Assembly: GCA_032622095.1 (NCBI GenBank)
Contig: CP136061.1
Location: forward strand, 66,899,127-66,963,126
Length of the DNA stretch: 64,000 nucleotides
Origin: Siphonodentalium dalli
Lineage: Eukaryota; Mollusca; Scaphopoda; Gadilida; Siphonodentaliidae
Reading direction: 5' to 3'
Both the position numbers and the translations under genes were made by a program. Under the pieces are notes generated by a model. It did no database searches, was not told the DNA's origin, and saw only the letters and a program-made list of their open reading frames with translations. Shown here one piece after another: positions 34,230-45,945 of the stretch; positions within the stretch are counted from its first letter, which is position 1, and each line of letters begins with the position of its first letter.

Positions 34230-35925
34230 TGTAGTACATGCAGTAATAGCACATATGACTATTCAACTATTTGTAATTTTAATTTCAGTTTTTAGTGCAA
34301 TTAAGGCCAAAGAAAAAAATACTATGTTTCCGCACATCGACCGACATTAAAAATAAACCGCCGACCCTTTAGAATATTTTTATTGATATTTTGAGAAAAA
34401 GTCGAAAATTTCTATAAAAAAAGTTTGTTTTTTTTACCACCAATGCACATACATAATGTTCATTAGTGTGCAAAACACATGGTTTCTAACATATCCCTGT
34501 GTATCGTGACCATAAAGTGACAGCTGGACCTCAAAAGTTAAACTTAAAACTCCAGATTGATGGGCATGATTTTGCGATTTTAATTTCATGTGAGTTGATC
34601 TCAGGCCTGCTTTGAGCTTGTTTAGGAACTATCAGCAGACATGGTTGGTGTGTATTGGTACATGTATATACATGTATATTGATGTAGGGGTTATCACCAC
34701 ACATGGTAGGGGTACAGCTACTGTTTCCAAAAACCAGGCATGCTAGGTTGGATGTACATGTACATGTTCTTGCTACTTCCAGACAATGGGATTTAGTCAT
34801 CACAACACAATTACCGGTGTAATGGCGATATGGGTAAAAATTCTCATAAAACATAAGTGACATCATTACATACCAAGTAATATAGCTAAAATTATGAAAA
34901 TGCAGTATGTGAAGAACAAATCACACATTTAAGCATAAACCATGTTTGATCTTTTATTCAATCTTAATGTATATTTCAACTGTTTTGTTCAAGTAATACT
35001 TTCCCCACAACATGAGTTGGCATTTTATGTCACTTCGGTTGAGGTAGTTATATTTCTGCAGCTGAATAAAGAATTTAAAAATTATATAAAAAAAAAATCC
35101 CTACCTACCCACCCTAATTTTTTCACACAGTTAGCTGCAGTTAGCGGAAAACTAAAACTTATGTTTACATTCTCACACTGAATGGTACTGGAAAGGCAGT
35201 ATGAAGCAAATTTTGTTGCACAAAGAAGATGTGCTACCTATAAATTTCTCATATCTCGCCAAAATTGTATTTAATCATCAGAGCATGGAGTCAATCAGGA
35301 CTTATATTTCATCTGATTTTGTGAGAATCCATACAAATGAACCCCTATTTAAATAGGACTGGAAGAAATATCTTTTCTTTTATCAACTAAAGCAGTTTTT
35401 ACTGGTAGTTCTACTGACAGTGAAATCAAAATGTGATGAAAGCAACCACTTTATTATGTACTAGTACATACATTTATACCACAAATTTTAAGGTGACGTG
35501 GAACACTCCGCTGGAGTCATCAGATACATGATAACAGTACACATATTTCAGAAATTGTACTGGTATATCCAAAAAACCAACATACTGTACAATTTATAAT
35601 GCCATTGTTATATATAAATAATAGTAAATTATTCTCGATGATGGAATCATGATTTCCGTGTACAATGTACTTGTGTTTATCAACAGTATTTGGAAATTTT
35701 ACAGAAACATAAGCACTTACCGGTATAAAACACCTAGTACCGTGCATGTATATTACACCATAATTTGTGGAACTACATGTACCATTTTCCAACTCGAGGA
35801 AATATGCTCATGGATGCTCTGATTGGTTAATTCAACTGCTGGGATTGGGATTGCATTACCAATAACAGAGGGACCCTGACACAAGAAATGGAAAATGCAT
35901 TTGCACATATGGTCTATAAATATAC
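34230..35925. other. Non-coding interval
   Basis: No gene recognised. Near 34300, TTAAGGCCAAAGAAAAAAAT with TTTCCG resembles one end of the TIR element at 35931-36370. Confidence 0.5.
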
Positions 35926-35930
35926 ATGTA

Positions 35931-36370
35931 GTTTTAAGGCCAAAACAAAAAACTTCTCTCTTTCCGACAACATTGCGATAATTTTCGGGACAGGCAGGCT
36001 GGTATTTTATTTTTTTACAATTTAAAAAAAAAACCTTTCAGACGTAAGTGATATAATAGTGTAGTCACAGTCCCATGGAATATGGTAGATCAATGTGTAT
36101 TGAAAATGAGCCAAGCATTGTATAAAACATGCTGTCCCTTGAATTAATTCACTCTGCAGTAAGATCGCTACCAACGTTGAGCTTAATAACGGACATATTT
36201 TTGCTTTTGGGATTGGGAAAAATGATAAAATTCACATTGACACTCTAACAGGTGAAGTTCTATAGACTAGCCTTCTGGAGAAAATTGAAGAAAAAAAATT
36301 AAGGCAGGGAAGAAAATCTCAGCCAGGCAGGGTATCGGAAACAAAGAGGTTTTTTGTTTTGGCCTAAAAC
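35931..36370. mobile_element. MITE-D, ~440 bp
   Basis: The left end GTTTTAAGGCCAAAACAAAA followed by CTCTTTCCGACA is mirrored by the right end (TATCGGAAACAAAGAGG, TTTTTTGTTTTGGCCTAAAA at about 36331-36369). ~38-bp TIRs, non-coding interior with A runs. Confidence 0.8.
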
Positions 36371-37255
36371 AATACGTGCCATACAGGTACTACCGTATCT
36401 AACGTTATCTTACTCAAAAACATTTCTGTAAAATAAATTTCAAATGACTGCTACTCTCGGGGTCCAAATAAGCATAATGTGCAAAATAAGAGTATTTCCA
36501 ACATAGAAGAAAGACTATCTGAAATGCTATAAGGTCAATCATATATATTTATAAAATTTTGCACTGTGTGTTGTCATTGGAGTTACCAAACAGACTTCCA
36601 GCAACATGTTTGGACTATCTGTTCCTGATCTGAATAAAGGCTCCAGCAAATATGTTAGGCCTGCAGTATACATTTCTTGACAATGCCACTTTTTAAACTA
36701 AACATACATGTACTGACCCAAATAAGTACCATACAGGGCGGCAACTTTTTCAAAAATTAATAAGCATATGGGTATGCTTATTTGGATCCCTAGAGTAGTA
36801 GTTAGTTTATCAGTGAATAATTTGGTCTGAATGAAAAACTAAATATTAAAATATCAGTGTCTTTGAAGTTTAATGCATCTTGTTTTCTGAAATGGTATGC
36901 AACTGACATGACCGTGGTTGGATTTTGGGGCAATACTTCCAGTGGGTATACTATCACTGATGGGGTCACTCTCACGAAAAAAGTACTGAAAGGTATGTAC
37001 ATGTAGCTTTTGAAAATGTGCTGAAGGGTAGACAGGTTTTGAAATCTCTTCATAAATACCACGGTTACGGGACATATAGTCCCAAAAATAAGGGACATAG
37101 TCAAATTTATAAATTGGTATAACTAGTTAGTAGTAGTAATATATTGTACAATACAGAACAGTACATGTAAATGCTCAGGTAATGATGGCATTATCAACAA
37201 ATAACATTTCTCAAATAAACACAGTAAACACAAAATACGGGGCATACCGTACATC
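36371..37255. other. Non-coding interval
   Basis: No gene or repeat recognised; scattered TACATGTA words. Confidence 0.5.
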
Positions 37256-37261
37256 ATACTA

Positions 37262-37453
37262 CAGTAATGCCCAAAGTAATGACCACTTAACCACAGCTGA
37301 ATTATGGGTAATTTTTCAGGATTTAGTCAGAAATATGGCTTATTCAGCGAAAGCTTTCCGATGAATGGCAATAAGCCATATTTCCGACTAAATCCTGAAA
37401 AAATACCCATAATTCTGCTGTGGTTAAATGGTCAATTACTTTGGGCATTACTG
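37262..37453. mobile_element. TA-flanked hairpin MITE-C, copy 2
   Basis: Termini CAGTAATGCCCAAAGTAAT and ATTACTTTGGGCATTACTG, perfectly complementary and flanked by TA on both sides. The interior matches copy 1 (TTAACCACAGCTGAATTATG, GGATTTAGTCAGAAATATGG). At 192 bp the centre is shorter than in copy 1. Confidence 0.9.
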
Positions 37454-37455
37454 TA

Positions 37456-38480
37456 GTACGTACATACATGTACATGTATATGTTGCATGTTTCATACATG
37501 TACATGTATATAAAACTTACTCATCTACAACTCTACAACGATAAATTATTTCGGGTCACCAAATTAGTTCCGAGTGACTCGTACACACAGAACACATGCA
37601 TTTATTTTTCGGAACACTGGTGACCTTCCAATGATGCCCAAACAAAATGAGAATTTTAGATGGTCATTCAGAACTACTAGTAATTGCAAAAAATGGAGAC
37701 CATAATGAATTTATCGCTGCAGAATTGTATGGTACTGGTAGATTAGTTAGATATATAGGAAACAGGTGACATACATGTCTGCCCTGTGTTTTGTGGTTAA
37801 TGCATTTATTTGAGATTGTATTTTGGTTGATAAAGCTTTCGCTCTTTCACTCTTTGTGATGCAATTTACTCCCGAGAGCCTAATACTAGTAGTACAGGTC
37901 GATATAAATTATAATAGTACAGGGTGGAAAATCTCTATAATTTTAATAACAGTACAGGTTGGAATAATAGACTAGGCTGCACCGGTACATGTACTAGTAC
38001 ATCCATATAATAGTACCACATAGAAGTGCAGCCATTCGCTATATACTATGGTAGTATGTTAGAGAAACACAGAAAGTAACTGGTGAATATAAATTTGTGA
38101 TAAATATGTACAGGTCCATTAACTGCAGTATATACATGTACGTCTATTGTTTTAAGAGTTCATAATCATACTGAAAATAGAATCAAAGAATAGGCAGGTC
38201 CACATATTGGACATGGTGAAAATTAACCTAAACGTACATGGCCAACTAAGGATTGTCTAGATCTGAATTTCATCAGAAAAACAATAAACGTACGTGCAAT
38301 GATATATATATTACTATTAAGCACTCAACAGTAGAAATTTGATTAAATCCTTATTTTGTGGTACCGGTACTTTATTTCCAACAACTGTGGTTATGGACCG
38401 TTATATTTTCCGAGCTATTAGTTTGAAATACTAAAATAAGTGCACAATATACATGACCTTTATACCTATTTCCATAACAA
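37456..38480. other. Non-coding interval
   Basis: TACATGTA repeats and AT-rich sequence; nothing else seen. Confidence 0.5.
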
Positions 38481-38485
38481 ATGAG

Positions 38486-39036
38486 TTAGTTGAACAATTC
38501 ATCAGCATATTGAAAGCCTGTATATCTTCCTTCTGGATCTGGAAATGTATCGTGAATCTTCTTGATCACACATGCAGGCAAAGGTGTTCTGTTGAAACGC
38601 CCCAGTCTCTGACCACGAAATGTCCACACAATATACTGACGGTAAGCTGACAACCTGTATTGCTAGCTTGTTTGTTAAAACCTCTGGGGCTCTTCTTCTT
38701 TGTTTTTTAAACCACATGATCTGAAGAAATGTCATCAGCAATACATCAGTGTCCAGAATCAATTATTCGAATTGTGCATTGGAAGTCACACAGGAACGGC
38801 CATCAGGAATGAGTCCCTCACAATAGCTTTGTTCTCTGCAGCAAACACAGAATTCATCCTCGCCAATAGGGACACAACACTCACACATACACCAATATAT
38901 CCCCAAAGAACGGAAAGCGGGGTTCCACATTAGAAGTTTCAGAATCAGATTGTTGAGCGTGAGACAACTCTTCCTCGGTAAATTCTGGCTCCAAATTGTA
39001 GCCGATTGTTCCCATTAATTCGCCCGAGTCCGCCAT
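38486..39036 (-). pseudogene. P2X7 C-terminal-domain-like zinc-binding gene, broken
   Basis: Minus strand from ATG at 39034-39036: MADSGELMGTIGYNLEPEFT then EEELSHAQQSDSETS. After a one-base frame change, YWCMCECCVPIGEDEFCVCC and REQSYCEGLIPDGRSCVTSN. A TAA follows, then LDTDVLLMTFLQIMW, a second frame change, and SAYRQYIVWTFRGQRLGRFN with FPDPEGRYTGFQYADELFN and a stop at 38486. W-C-x-C-x2-C...E..C-C-x-E, CVTSN, AYRQ and the FPD..G.Y.GF end are the signature of the P2X7 C-terminal (ballast) domain, which in invertebrates often occurs as a stand-alone protein. The membrane-channel part is absent. Two frameshifts and one stop make it non-functional as read, though an intron at the first break is possible. 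It lies antisense in the Cys-loop gene's presumed intron. Confidence 0.72.
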
Positions 39037-39389
39037 ATTTAACTAAACATTGTGAAATTGCACTTTTTAATAAGAATAGCAGCGTTGAATAGATGGAAAT
39101 TGATTTAGTACCGATGGAAATTTATTTAATACCTGTGTAAACAGCCATAATTTCAACACGGAAGCAATAGAAAATAACAATGACGGCGCTCACAATTTTA
39201 ACCGGAAGTGAGGCTCATACGTCATCGATCGGCCTAAATGGAGCTCCCCAGTGGACAGCGGGTAGTTTGAAAAATGTGTGATTATATTCTCCCAATAGAG
39301 AAACACCGAAAGTTTTTGTATCTTCTTGTATCTCATATAGCTATCATTTTTGATAGTGATTATATCATGGGCCTATTAATGCCACCATT

Positions 39390-40345
39390 TTCCCCTTTAA
39401 GTATACGTGTACAATATGACGACTGTACAAATGATTTTGTGACATCCAAAAAAAGCCACGTTTGTATGAGGCAATCGGAACAATGTGATGAATAGAACAA
39501 TGAATTGATATGTATGCATTAATTGGCCGTGCTCTCTGATCGTGTGTCGTTGGGACACGGAAAGTGGGACATAACAAACTGTGAGACGGAGGCGGAGCAG
39601 GCTTGTAATTGCGTGGGACTGCCGGTATCTCGCGAAGAATATATGGTACATGCGGGGCTCGTTTTTTGTGTCTGACGAAAACTGTATATTCGCTCACCAA
39701 TATATATATATATATATATTAATCCCGTCCCTGACCTGACCCGGATGTTTCATTGTTTGGCCAACAACAGACCAATTCCCTAAAATTGTCGAAATCTAGG
39801 CTGCGGGGCAGCTGTATTCATTTGAGCGAAAAGGCTGTTTTGTACATCAATAGAGGCCGATTAACCCACTCACGCGAAGATACATGTACCACGAAAAATG
39901 AGTGTCTACGAAAATGAGAAAGCGGAGCTCTCGTTCTTGCAGCGCATTTCTGTCATAATTCACACAGTAGTGGAAACAAAATTGCAAATCTTACATTCCT
40001 TTTCGTCCAGTCATATATTTTGATACAACATTTGCCCCATTATATAGCTCACCTGGAAATCGAAATTATTATTGTAAGCACCGAGTCTACTTTTTAGCGT
40101 TTTTAACCGATATGCGTGTTGGCAGGCTTCATTCTGGTATATATACCTGTATCGTCTGTCGTGGAAGCTATACGACACCAACGCGCAGAATTTTTCCAAT
40201 GAACACGATTCTATAATATCATTCGACAAAGGTACTTTTCACACTTAACCCGTGTATATCGATGTTAGTTATTGACTCGGATGTTCACTGTTGGTACCAG
40301 GAACGCAGATTTAGACACAAAATCCGACCGTAGACCAGCGTAGAC
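39390..40345 (+). pseudogene. Decayed duplicate of the Cys-loop gene's 5' region and exon 1
   Basis: 39400-39580 matches the upstream region 27619-27810. 40118-40290 matches exon 1 and the start of its intron (TTGGCAGGCTTCATTCTG, then TCGTCTGTCGTGGAAGCTAT, CGCGCAGAATTTTTCC, AACACGATTCTATAATATCA). 40292-40345 matches the SINE tail that also follows the 27.9-kb copy. Between 39585 and 40117 an insertion related to P4 (AATTGCGTGGGACTGCCGG, GCCCCATTATAT, CACCGAGTCTACTTTTTAGC) replaces the start codon region. It cannot serve as an exon. Confidence 0.7.
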
Positions 40346-40560
40346 AGGAAAACGATAGAGTTAAGTACGGAGCCGATTGGATTGTTAGCGAGATTGATTA
40401 TGGTAGGAGGCGTGTATACCTGTGGGAGTCGTCTGTCATGGAAGTTGTACGGCAACACGGCGCAGACCTTTGCTCTTGAGCGTGATTTTATAACATCTTT
40501 CTACTATAGTACGTTTCACTTGAACCAACTGAAGGGTGACACGGATGAGATATCGACATT
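40346..40560 (+). pseudogene. Second decayed copy of exon 1
   Basis: Frame reads IELSTEPIGLLARLIMVGG: the ATG of the 27.9-kb exon is ATA here, and the AG|GTATGT donor is AG|GCGTGT. Similarity continues into the intron (TCGTCTGTCATGGAAGTTGT, CGGCAACACGGCGCAGACC). By chance the frame stays open to about 40702, but that part aligns with intron in the other copies. It sits ~245 bp after the preceding copy, in tandem. Confidence 0.65.
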
Positions 40561-40779
40561 TTCAAAGCGGCATGTACTCACTAGGAGAGAAAAATATATA
40601 TGCGCTCCTCTCTCCGTCCCATACAAGCCAAACTGGTCACTAGGATACATATACAGATCAGCAGTTCAAGACGGCAGGTGCTTCCATTGGCTCCTTGAAT
40701 AATATCTGAACCAACAATAAGTATAATTTACAATAAAAGAAAATGTCAACTAAATACGCATATTGTTGTGCTCTCCATC

Positions 40780-41060
40780 CTGCTTAACTATGGTTTATTT
40801 TACTGTGGTTATTACCATGGTGATTATCATAGATTTACCACCCAACACCGTTGTAAATTTACTATGGCTTATTTCACTATGGTGATTACCAAGTTTTCCC
40901 CACTCGATTTACAATGGTGTTTTGGGCGGTAAAAATATTCTAATTACTACGGAAATGTCACTATATTATTTAATAACCATGTTTTCTACCATTGTATTTA
41001 CCATACAATTAACACACAAAAGACCGTTGTAAATTAACTATTTTTTTACTGTGGTAAAGC
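40780..41060. repeat. Degenerate CCATGGTRATTACC-type repeats
   Basis: Words such as TTACTATGGTTTATTTTACT, TGTGGTTATTACCATGG, TTCACTATGGTGATTACC and GTGGTAAAGCATGG recur on both strands over ~280 bp, consistent with an old tandem array or MITE. Confidence 0.5.
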
Positions 41061-41429
41061 ATGGGAATTTTGTATAAGGGATGTAGCGAACGATCGTTAG
41101 ATTCCTGATGATATTTCGGTAAAAACGATTACGAGCCTACTTGTATGCAAGTCGCTGATATAGCAATAGGTTAATTGTGTCATAATCATAAAATTATTAT
41201 GCGCGGCACGAAAAGTCAATACAAACTTAACACAGTATTTACTAAATACTCATTGACGAATAGTTCGTGAAGGATATATGATTACTGCGTTTATTTGGAA
41301 ATAAAAAATAATTATCTTTAGTCGCAATGACTCATCCATCTTTGAATAAAATAAACTAGTCTAAATGGCCAACTAAGACTTGACAGAGACGAAATTAGTC
41401 ATGCAAACTAATTAGCGTTAGAAGTGAGA

Positions 41430-41510
41430 GCTTTCCTATGAATGGCAACAAGCCATATTTCCGACTAAATCCTGAAAAGTTACCCATAATTCTGCTGTGG
41501 TTAAGGAGTA
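41430..41510. mobile_element. MITE-C, right-half fragment
   Basis: GAATGGCAACAAGCCATATT, TCCGACTAAATCCTGAAAAG and CCCATAATTCTGCTGTGGTT match the right half of MITE-C copies 1 and 2. The left half is absent. Confidence 0.8.
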
Positions 41511-41674
41511 ATAGTTAGACGTTAGTTAGACTAACATACGTTTGTAAAAAATGACTAAGTGAACTTGCAACTGACCAAATGTTAGTCACACTGTTTAAAG
41601 CTTTGCCATATTCACTAAAACATATATTATGACAAAATAAATACTAGTCTTAATTACTAAAGATTTGTTTTCAG

Positions 41675-41817
41675 TGCAAGGCTCACATGGACAATACACT
41701 GTTGAGAAAGATACTGAACTGAGAACCGACCTGCTGACAGGATATTCCAAAGGAAGCCGACCTGAAGAAACTGTCCAAGTAGTGGTGGATTTCTACCTCT
41801 TATCTATCAACGGATTG
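41675..41817 (+). CDS. Exon 2 of a Cys-loop receptor / AChBP-like gene
   Basis: A TTTGTTTTCAG acceptor precedes 41675 and a GTACGG donor follows 41817. The 143-nt exon encodes QGSHGQYTVEKDTELRTDLL, TGYSKGSRPEETVQVVVDFY and LLSINGL. This is the N-terminal helix and first beta strand of the pentameric receptor ligand domain: L..dLl.gY....RP....v.V.f.l.l..l. Its length is close to that of exon 2 in animal nicotinic receptor genes. It starts two bases into a codon, matching the exon at 27921-27975. The protein would be secreted or displayed at the cell surface, either binding acetylcholine-like ligands or forming a channel. The next exon (a short one carrying DE..Q in the family) was not found in the window. 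Confidence 0.65.
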
Positions 41818-42173
41818 GTACGGCAAATATACAGAGTTATATGTATGCGCATCCACGGGGTAACGGATCTGCATGGGGATAACGTGTACATTGAATGTAA
41901 ACACAGGGGCATGCGCCCCTGTAACGCGCTCCGCTGTCCGCCCCCTTTTGCGCTGCCCATATACGCCGCTTCTATATACGCGCCTGCTTCACGCTAATGG
42001 TAGTATAATAGACACAAGGGTAACTGTAGATATTCACCTTTTTACCTTCACTCGGCGATCGGACAAATTTAGCCCATTCACCCAACTAATGCTAACGATA
42101 TAGCCACGGGTGTATCGGCGAAGAATTCATCTTTCAATCAATACCACAAACTCCCATCAGAACCATTCATATA

Positions 42174-42564
42174 CATAGCATTTGATAAATTTTTAACAAC
42201 CGAATATTGTCTCCGGAGAGCGTAAATTCCCAGTTTGATCCGGTTCAGTAGCAATGGCCGACATGTGTCTCTAAAGTCACCACCCATACAGCTTACTATC
42301 ATTAAAAATCGGTCAAACGATCAACTAAACATCTGGAGCTTAGTGATTTCTTGTCGGCTAATAATTTATTTACTCATACAAATCAACAAATCTGTCGATA
42401 ATTCTAATTTTGTTTTCATTTTTTGTTTACGATTCACGCAGCTCCTCATTATGACCTGACCTTTTCATGGCTGCCATAGTAGAAACAACCAATCACCGCT
42501 CAGTATTAGAATTTACGCTCTCCGTAGACAATATGCGGTGGTTAAAAATTTATCAAATGCTATG
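42174..42564. mobile_element. MITE-E, 391 bp with ~55-bp terminal inverted repeats
   Basis: The left end CATAGCATTTGATAAATTTT, TAACAACCGAATATTGTCTC, CGGAGAGCGTAAATTC is mirrored by the right end to 42564 with few mismatches. The interior is short and non-coding. A separate AT hairpin follows immediately. Confidence 0.9.
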
Positions 42565-42642
42565 AAATTTTTTTCCTAATGTTTTTTTTCATATATATAT
42601 ATATATATATATGAAAAAAACCATTAGGAAAAAAATTTCAAG
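42565..42642. repeat. Hairpin around an (AT)n tract
   Basis: GAAATTTTTTTCCTAATG with TTTTTTTTC, then (AT)~11, then GAAAAAAACCATTAGG and AAAAAAATTTC. A near-perfect stem of ~27 bp, directly abutting MITE-E. Confidence 0.85.
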
Positions 42643-42649
42643 CACCGGA

Positions 42650-44030
42650 AAAAAACATGTTTTTCTGGGCTCCCGACCACCCACCCACCCCGGCCCTGTG
42701 TACGGAATGTTTGGCAGAGCCCCACCCATACTGGGATGAAAAACGATCAATTGAGCGGAGTTTGAACCCTTGTTTCATCAGCACATGATACTTATCAACG
42801 ACAATACACTATCACCATTATATTTAGAGGTAATAATAAATTTTCGTCCTAGTGATATTGCAATGTCATAAGCCAATACAGTTCAGGCCATACTACTATA
42901 GTCGAAATGTGTACATGTTTTGGAAATTCAATTGAACAAAGTCAGCTCGGTAGAATATCAAATCATATTCAACTCCTACAATCTGACCCTATATATCTGA
43001 TTGTGAGTTGTCTGCTGGTCGGCTGAATATCTAGGTTATCACTCATGGTGTTGCATTATCTTGGTTGTCGCTAGGAGTACCGAAGTACTCTTCAATTCAA
43101 TGGGTCACTTTGGGTGTGTTAATAATTGGTCATTGAATGTTTCTTGGCATTGAGTTCACGTCTTAATAAATTTATTAATAGCGAGTTTGCATTTCAAATC
43201 GGTACAAGTACATATAGGGTACATACCAGTGTACCTGTTATCACCAACCCGGAAGGTATCACCAAACCGGACTGAAGGGTAGGAAATTGTCACGTGTATA
43301 ATATGCGAATATGTGTGTTTCTCATGGTACAACAGACAACGGACAAAATATGTCGACGTCCATACGAAGCAGGCATATTTACACACCCGATGTCAGCTAA
43401 GTATCCCAGATCTAACCATTTACCAAATTTTAGCGAATTATTTCCATAGTGTTTATTATTTTGCTCTCTCAAATGTTCAAGAAAATCTATTCACCGGTAT
43501 AGAGCCTGGTCTTCCACACTGCCGATAATTTGCCAGTATATAGCTGAATATGTCAATGCAGCGTAGGACTGAACAGAGTTTTAAAAAACCGGTGTCATTC
43601 TCGATATGCGCACGATACGGTCACGTTGGGACAACTACTGGTCCAGATAGATGTAAAAGTCGCGGACCAAGATGTCACTAACACCGGATATTCTGTGCAG
43701 TATATATCCATATTAATTATAGAGTTCTTCTGGAGAGTTTTCGTATGTTTTCGCGTGTATTTGAGAATGAGCAGTTGGACTGCATACGTATCGAATCTGA
43801 ACTTTGAATCAATAACATTTTCGAATCATGTATAACATCTTGTCCAATAACATAATACATCGCGTTGTCTCATGCAAATTTGTAGATAAACATAAAGGAT
43901 ACGAACATCAAGTATACAGTTTATCAGTAATCGTATGGTCTCAGATACAAATTCGGAGGAAGTGCATTATGCTGTTCCAATGATAGCTCCGTTCTGCATG
44001 CATGTGTCAATAATGGAACCTATGTTCATT
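42650..44030. other. Non-coding interval
   Basis: No recognised exon or repeat. It follows exon 2 of the Cys-loop gene and was searched for the next exon without success. Confidence 0.45.
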
Positions 44031-44038
44031 TTTAAAGG

Positions 44039-44265
44039 ATGTCCCCGTAGCCGAGGTTGTTAGGTCGTGGATAAGATCACCACAGTCTGGACAAGACGAC
44101 GTTGGAACGGGTTCTGACCCGACATGGACGAAACTCGGGATAGATTTTCAAGCTTGATCTGAGTTGAGGGGCATCTCAATGTGCCATTCTGGTCGATACA
44201 TGACCATTTCGCTAAGAAATGGGAATCGTTTGGCGCAAGCACATCAAGCATATTTGAAGCAATGA
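44039..44265 (+). mobile_element. tRNA-derived SINE, second family
   Basis: Starts GTCCCCGTAGCCGAGGTTGT with an A-box-like TAGCCGAGGTTGTTAGG, followed at tRNA-like distance by a B box GGGTTCTGACCC (about 44108-44119). A unique body follows (ACATGGACGAAACTCGGG, GGGCATCTCAATGTGCC). It abuts the left end of P3. Apparent frames across it are by-products. Confidence 0.65.
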
Positions 44266-45649
44266 ACACTCATGCTAGTGTAGCGACTTAGCGTTTTTTT
44301 TGGAACGGACTGGCCAAAAGTGCCATTTTTTTTATATTTTGTCAAGTTATGTGTGCTCTTTCAGAAAGTGAACTAGAAACAGGTTTCTGATCAATATTAA
44401 CCCTTGTTTCCAGTATAAATCCAAGATGGCGGTCAAATTCAATCATTATTTCACCCTGACGTTCCAACTGGTATAAACTTTGAGGCGCATGCATAATAAA
44501 GGCGTCATTCAACCTGACATTGTCATATTTTGAAGATAGTATCAACCCAGGCTGATCAAATTGGAAATTTATCACTTTTTGTACCAAAAACATGCAATTT
44601 TGTCATATAATCATTCTCGTTTCAATTATTTCGGAATAATAAACAGACAATTTCTCAATAATGTTTCAGTGTAGATCAAAGGTTAAGGTCTTAGCATTTT
44701 TGGACATGTATACTCTAATCAAAACATACAATATCTAGGACACATTAGTAACCATATTTTAGAAATTTTGGATTATGTTACCCCTCACCCCAAAAATCAT
44801 GAAATATTGTTTTTGTGATAAGCATCCGCTAGAACATGTATGAGAATCTATAAAGGACACTATTTGATCAAATTTCTAAATACTACAATGGCAATTACAT
44901 ACACAATGACCAAAGTTGAAATATAACATCTTTTTCGACAAAACATATGCAATTTTGTAAGAAAATCCTCGTCATTTCAAATATTTGGGTCCAATAAATG
45001 GTCATTTACTAATAGGATATTTTCGATAGTTCACAATGTTCTGTCTTATATGTTTTGGACATATATAATGAAAACGATGAATACATTGTATGTGTTTAAT
45101 ATGTAACAACGTTTCAGAAAACTTGGTTTATGTTACCCCTCACCCCAAAAATCACGAAAATGTGACTTGTTTTAAGGATTCAATAAATCTTTGGTTAAAT
45201 CTTATAAAGTGAGTTTGTCGATCGCAATTCGTCATATATTATAATGTAACAATCTCATTGTCAGTATACTGTTGAAATTAACAATTGTATGCCTAATAAC
45301 AATTTATTTGATCATTTAAAATATGTTCAACAAATAGAATGGCAATATGCAATAATATACAATATGCGGTCTTAAAAGTTTCGAAAATGAACATCAAATA
45401 TATATACAACACATATAAGGGTATATGCATATAATGTTTTGTGAAATAAAATAAAAATAAAAGAATCTATAATACCATTAATGGATATATTTGACCCAAT
45501 ATCATTGACTTGTGTAATCTAGCATTCAAGAGGGGTGAATATATACGGTATATATGCATTTCAGGTCACAACTTTAAATTGTCAATCAATAATACACATT
45601 AAGATGGCTTATCTGTTTATACTGTGTTCTTAAATTCATGTTTGTTATG

Positions 45650-45945
45650 TTATATAACTATAATGTTCACAGACGGATAATACCAGCCGATAGATAGTAA
45701 CTCATAGATTGTCATGTTATAATCACCGCTGCCTGTGTTTATACGTTGAACAAATATTTTAAGCACACAATTACATCTACATAACTCTGTGTATGGTAAA
45801 TCAGCGTTTGCACATTTGCATCTGTTACAAGTTGTGATTTGCAACAACACTTAATGAGATCTGAGCACACAGCTGCAGCTTGGCATGACAAGTGTACGAC
45901 AATCCTACCTGGTAGGCAGCTCGTTTCATATGTCCCACACCACAT
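45650..45945 (-). pseudogene. Mirrored cysteine-rich C-terminus in the left arm of P3
   Basis: Two overlapping minus-strand frames read SCQAAAVCSDLIKCCCKSQ and TCNRCKCANADLPYTELCRC, the counterpart of the plus-strand right-arm segment at about 47450-47560. It exists because the arm is an inverted copy; the rest of the gene is not duplicated. Confidence 0.7.

Noticed and set aside
40382-40702. 106-residue frame continuing from the second exon-1 copy
   Set aside because: The part after the donor position aligns with intron in the other copies, and its reading frame is not conserved there.
44039-44280. Plus-strand frame resembling a receptor exon (TTVWTRRRWNG...)
   Set aside because: It contains stops, and the DNA fits a tRNA-derived SINE with A and B boxes much better.
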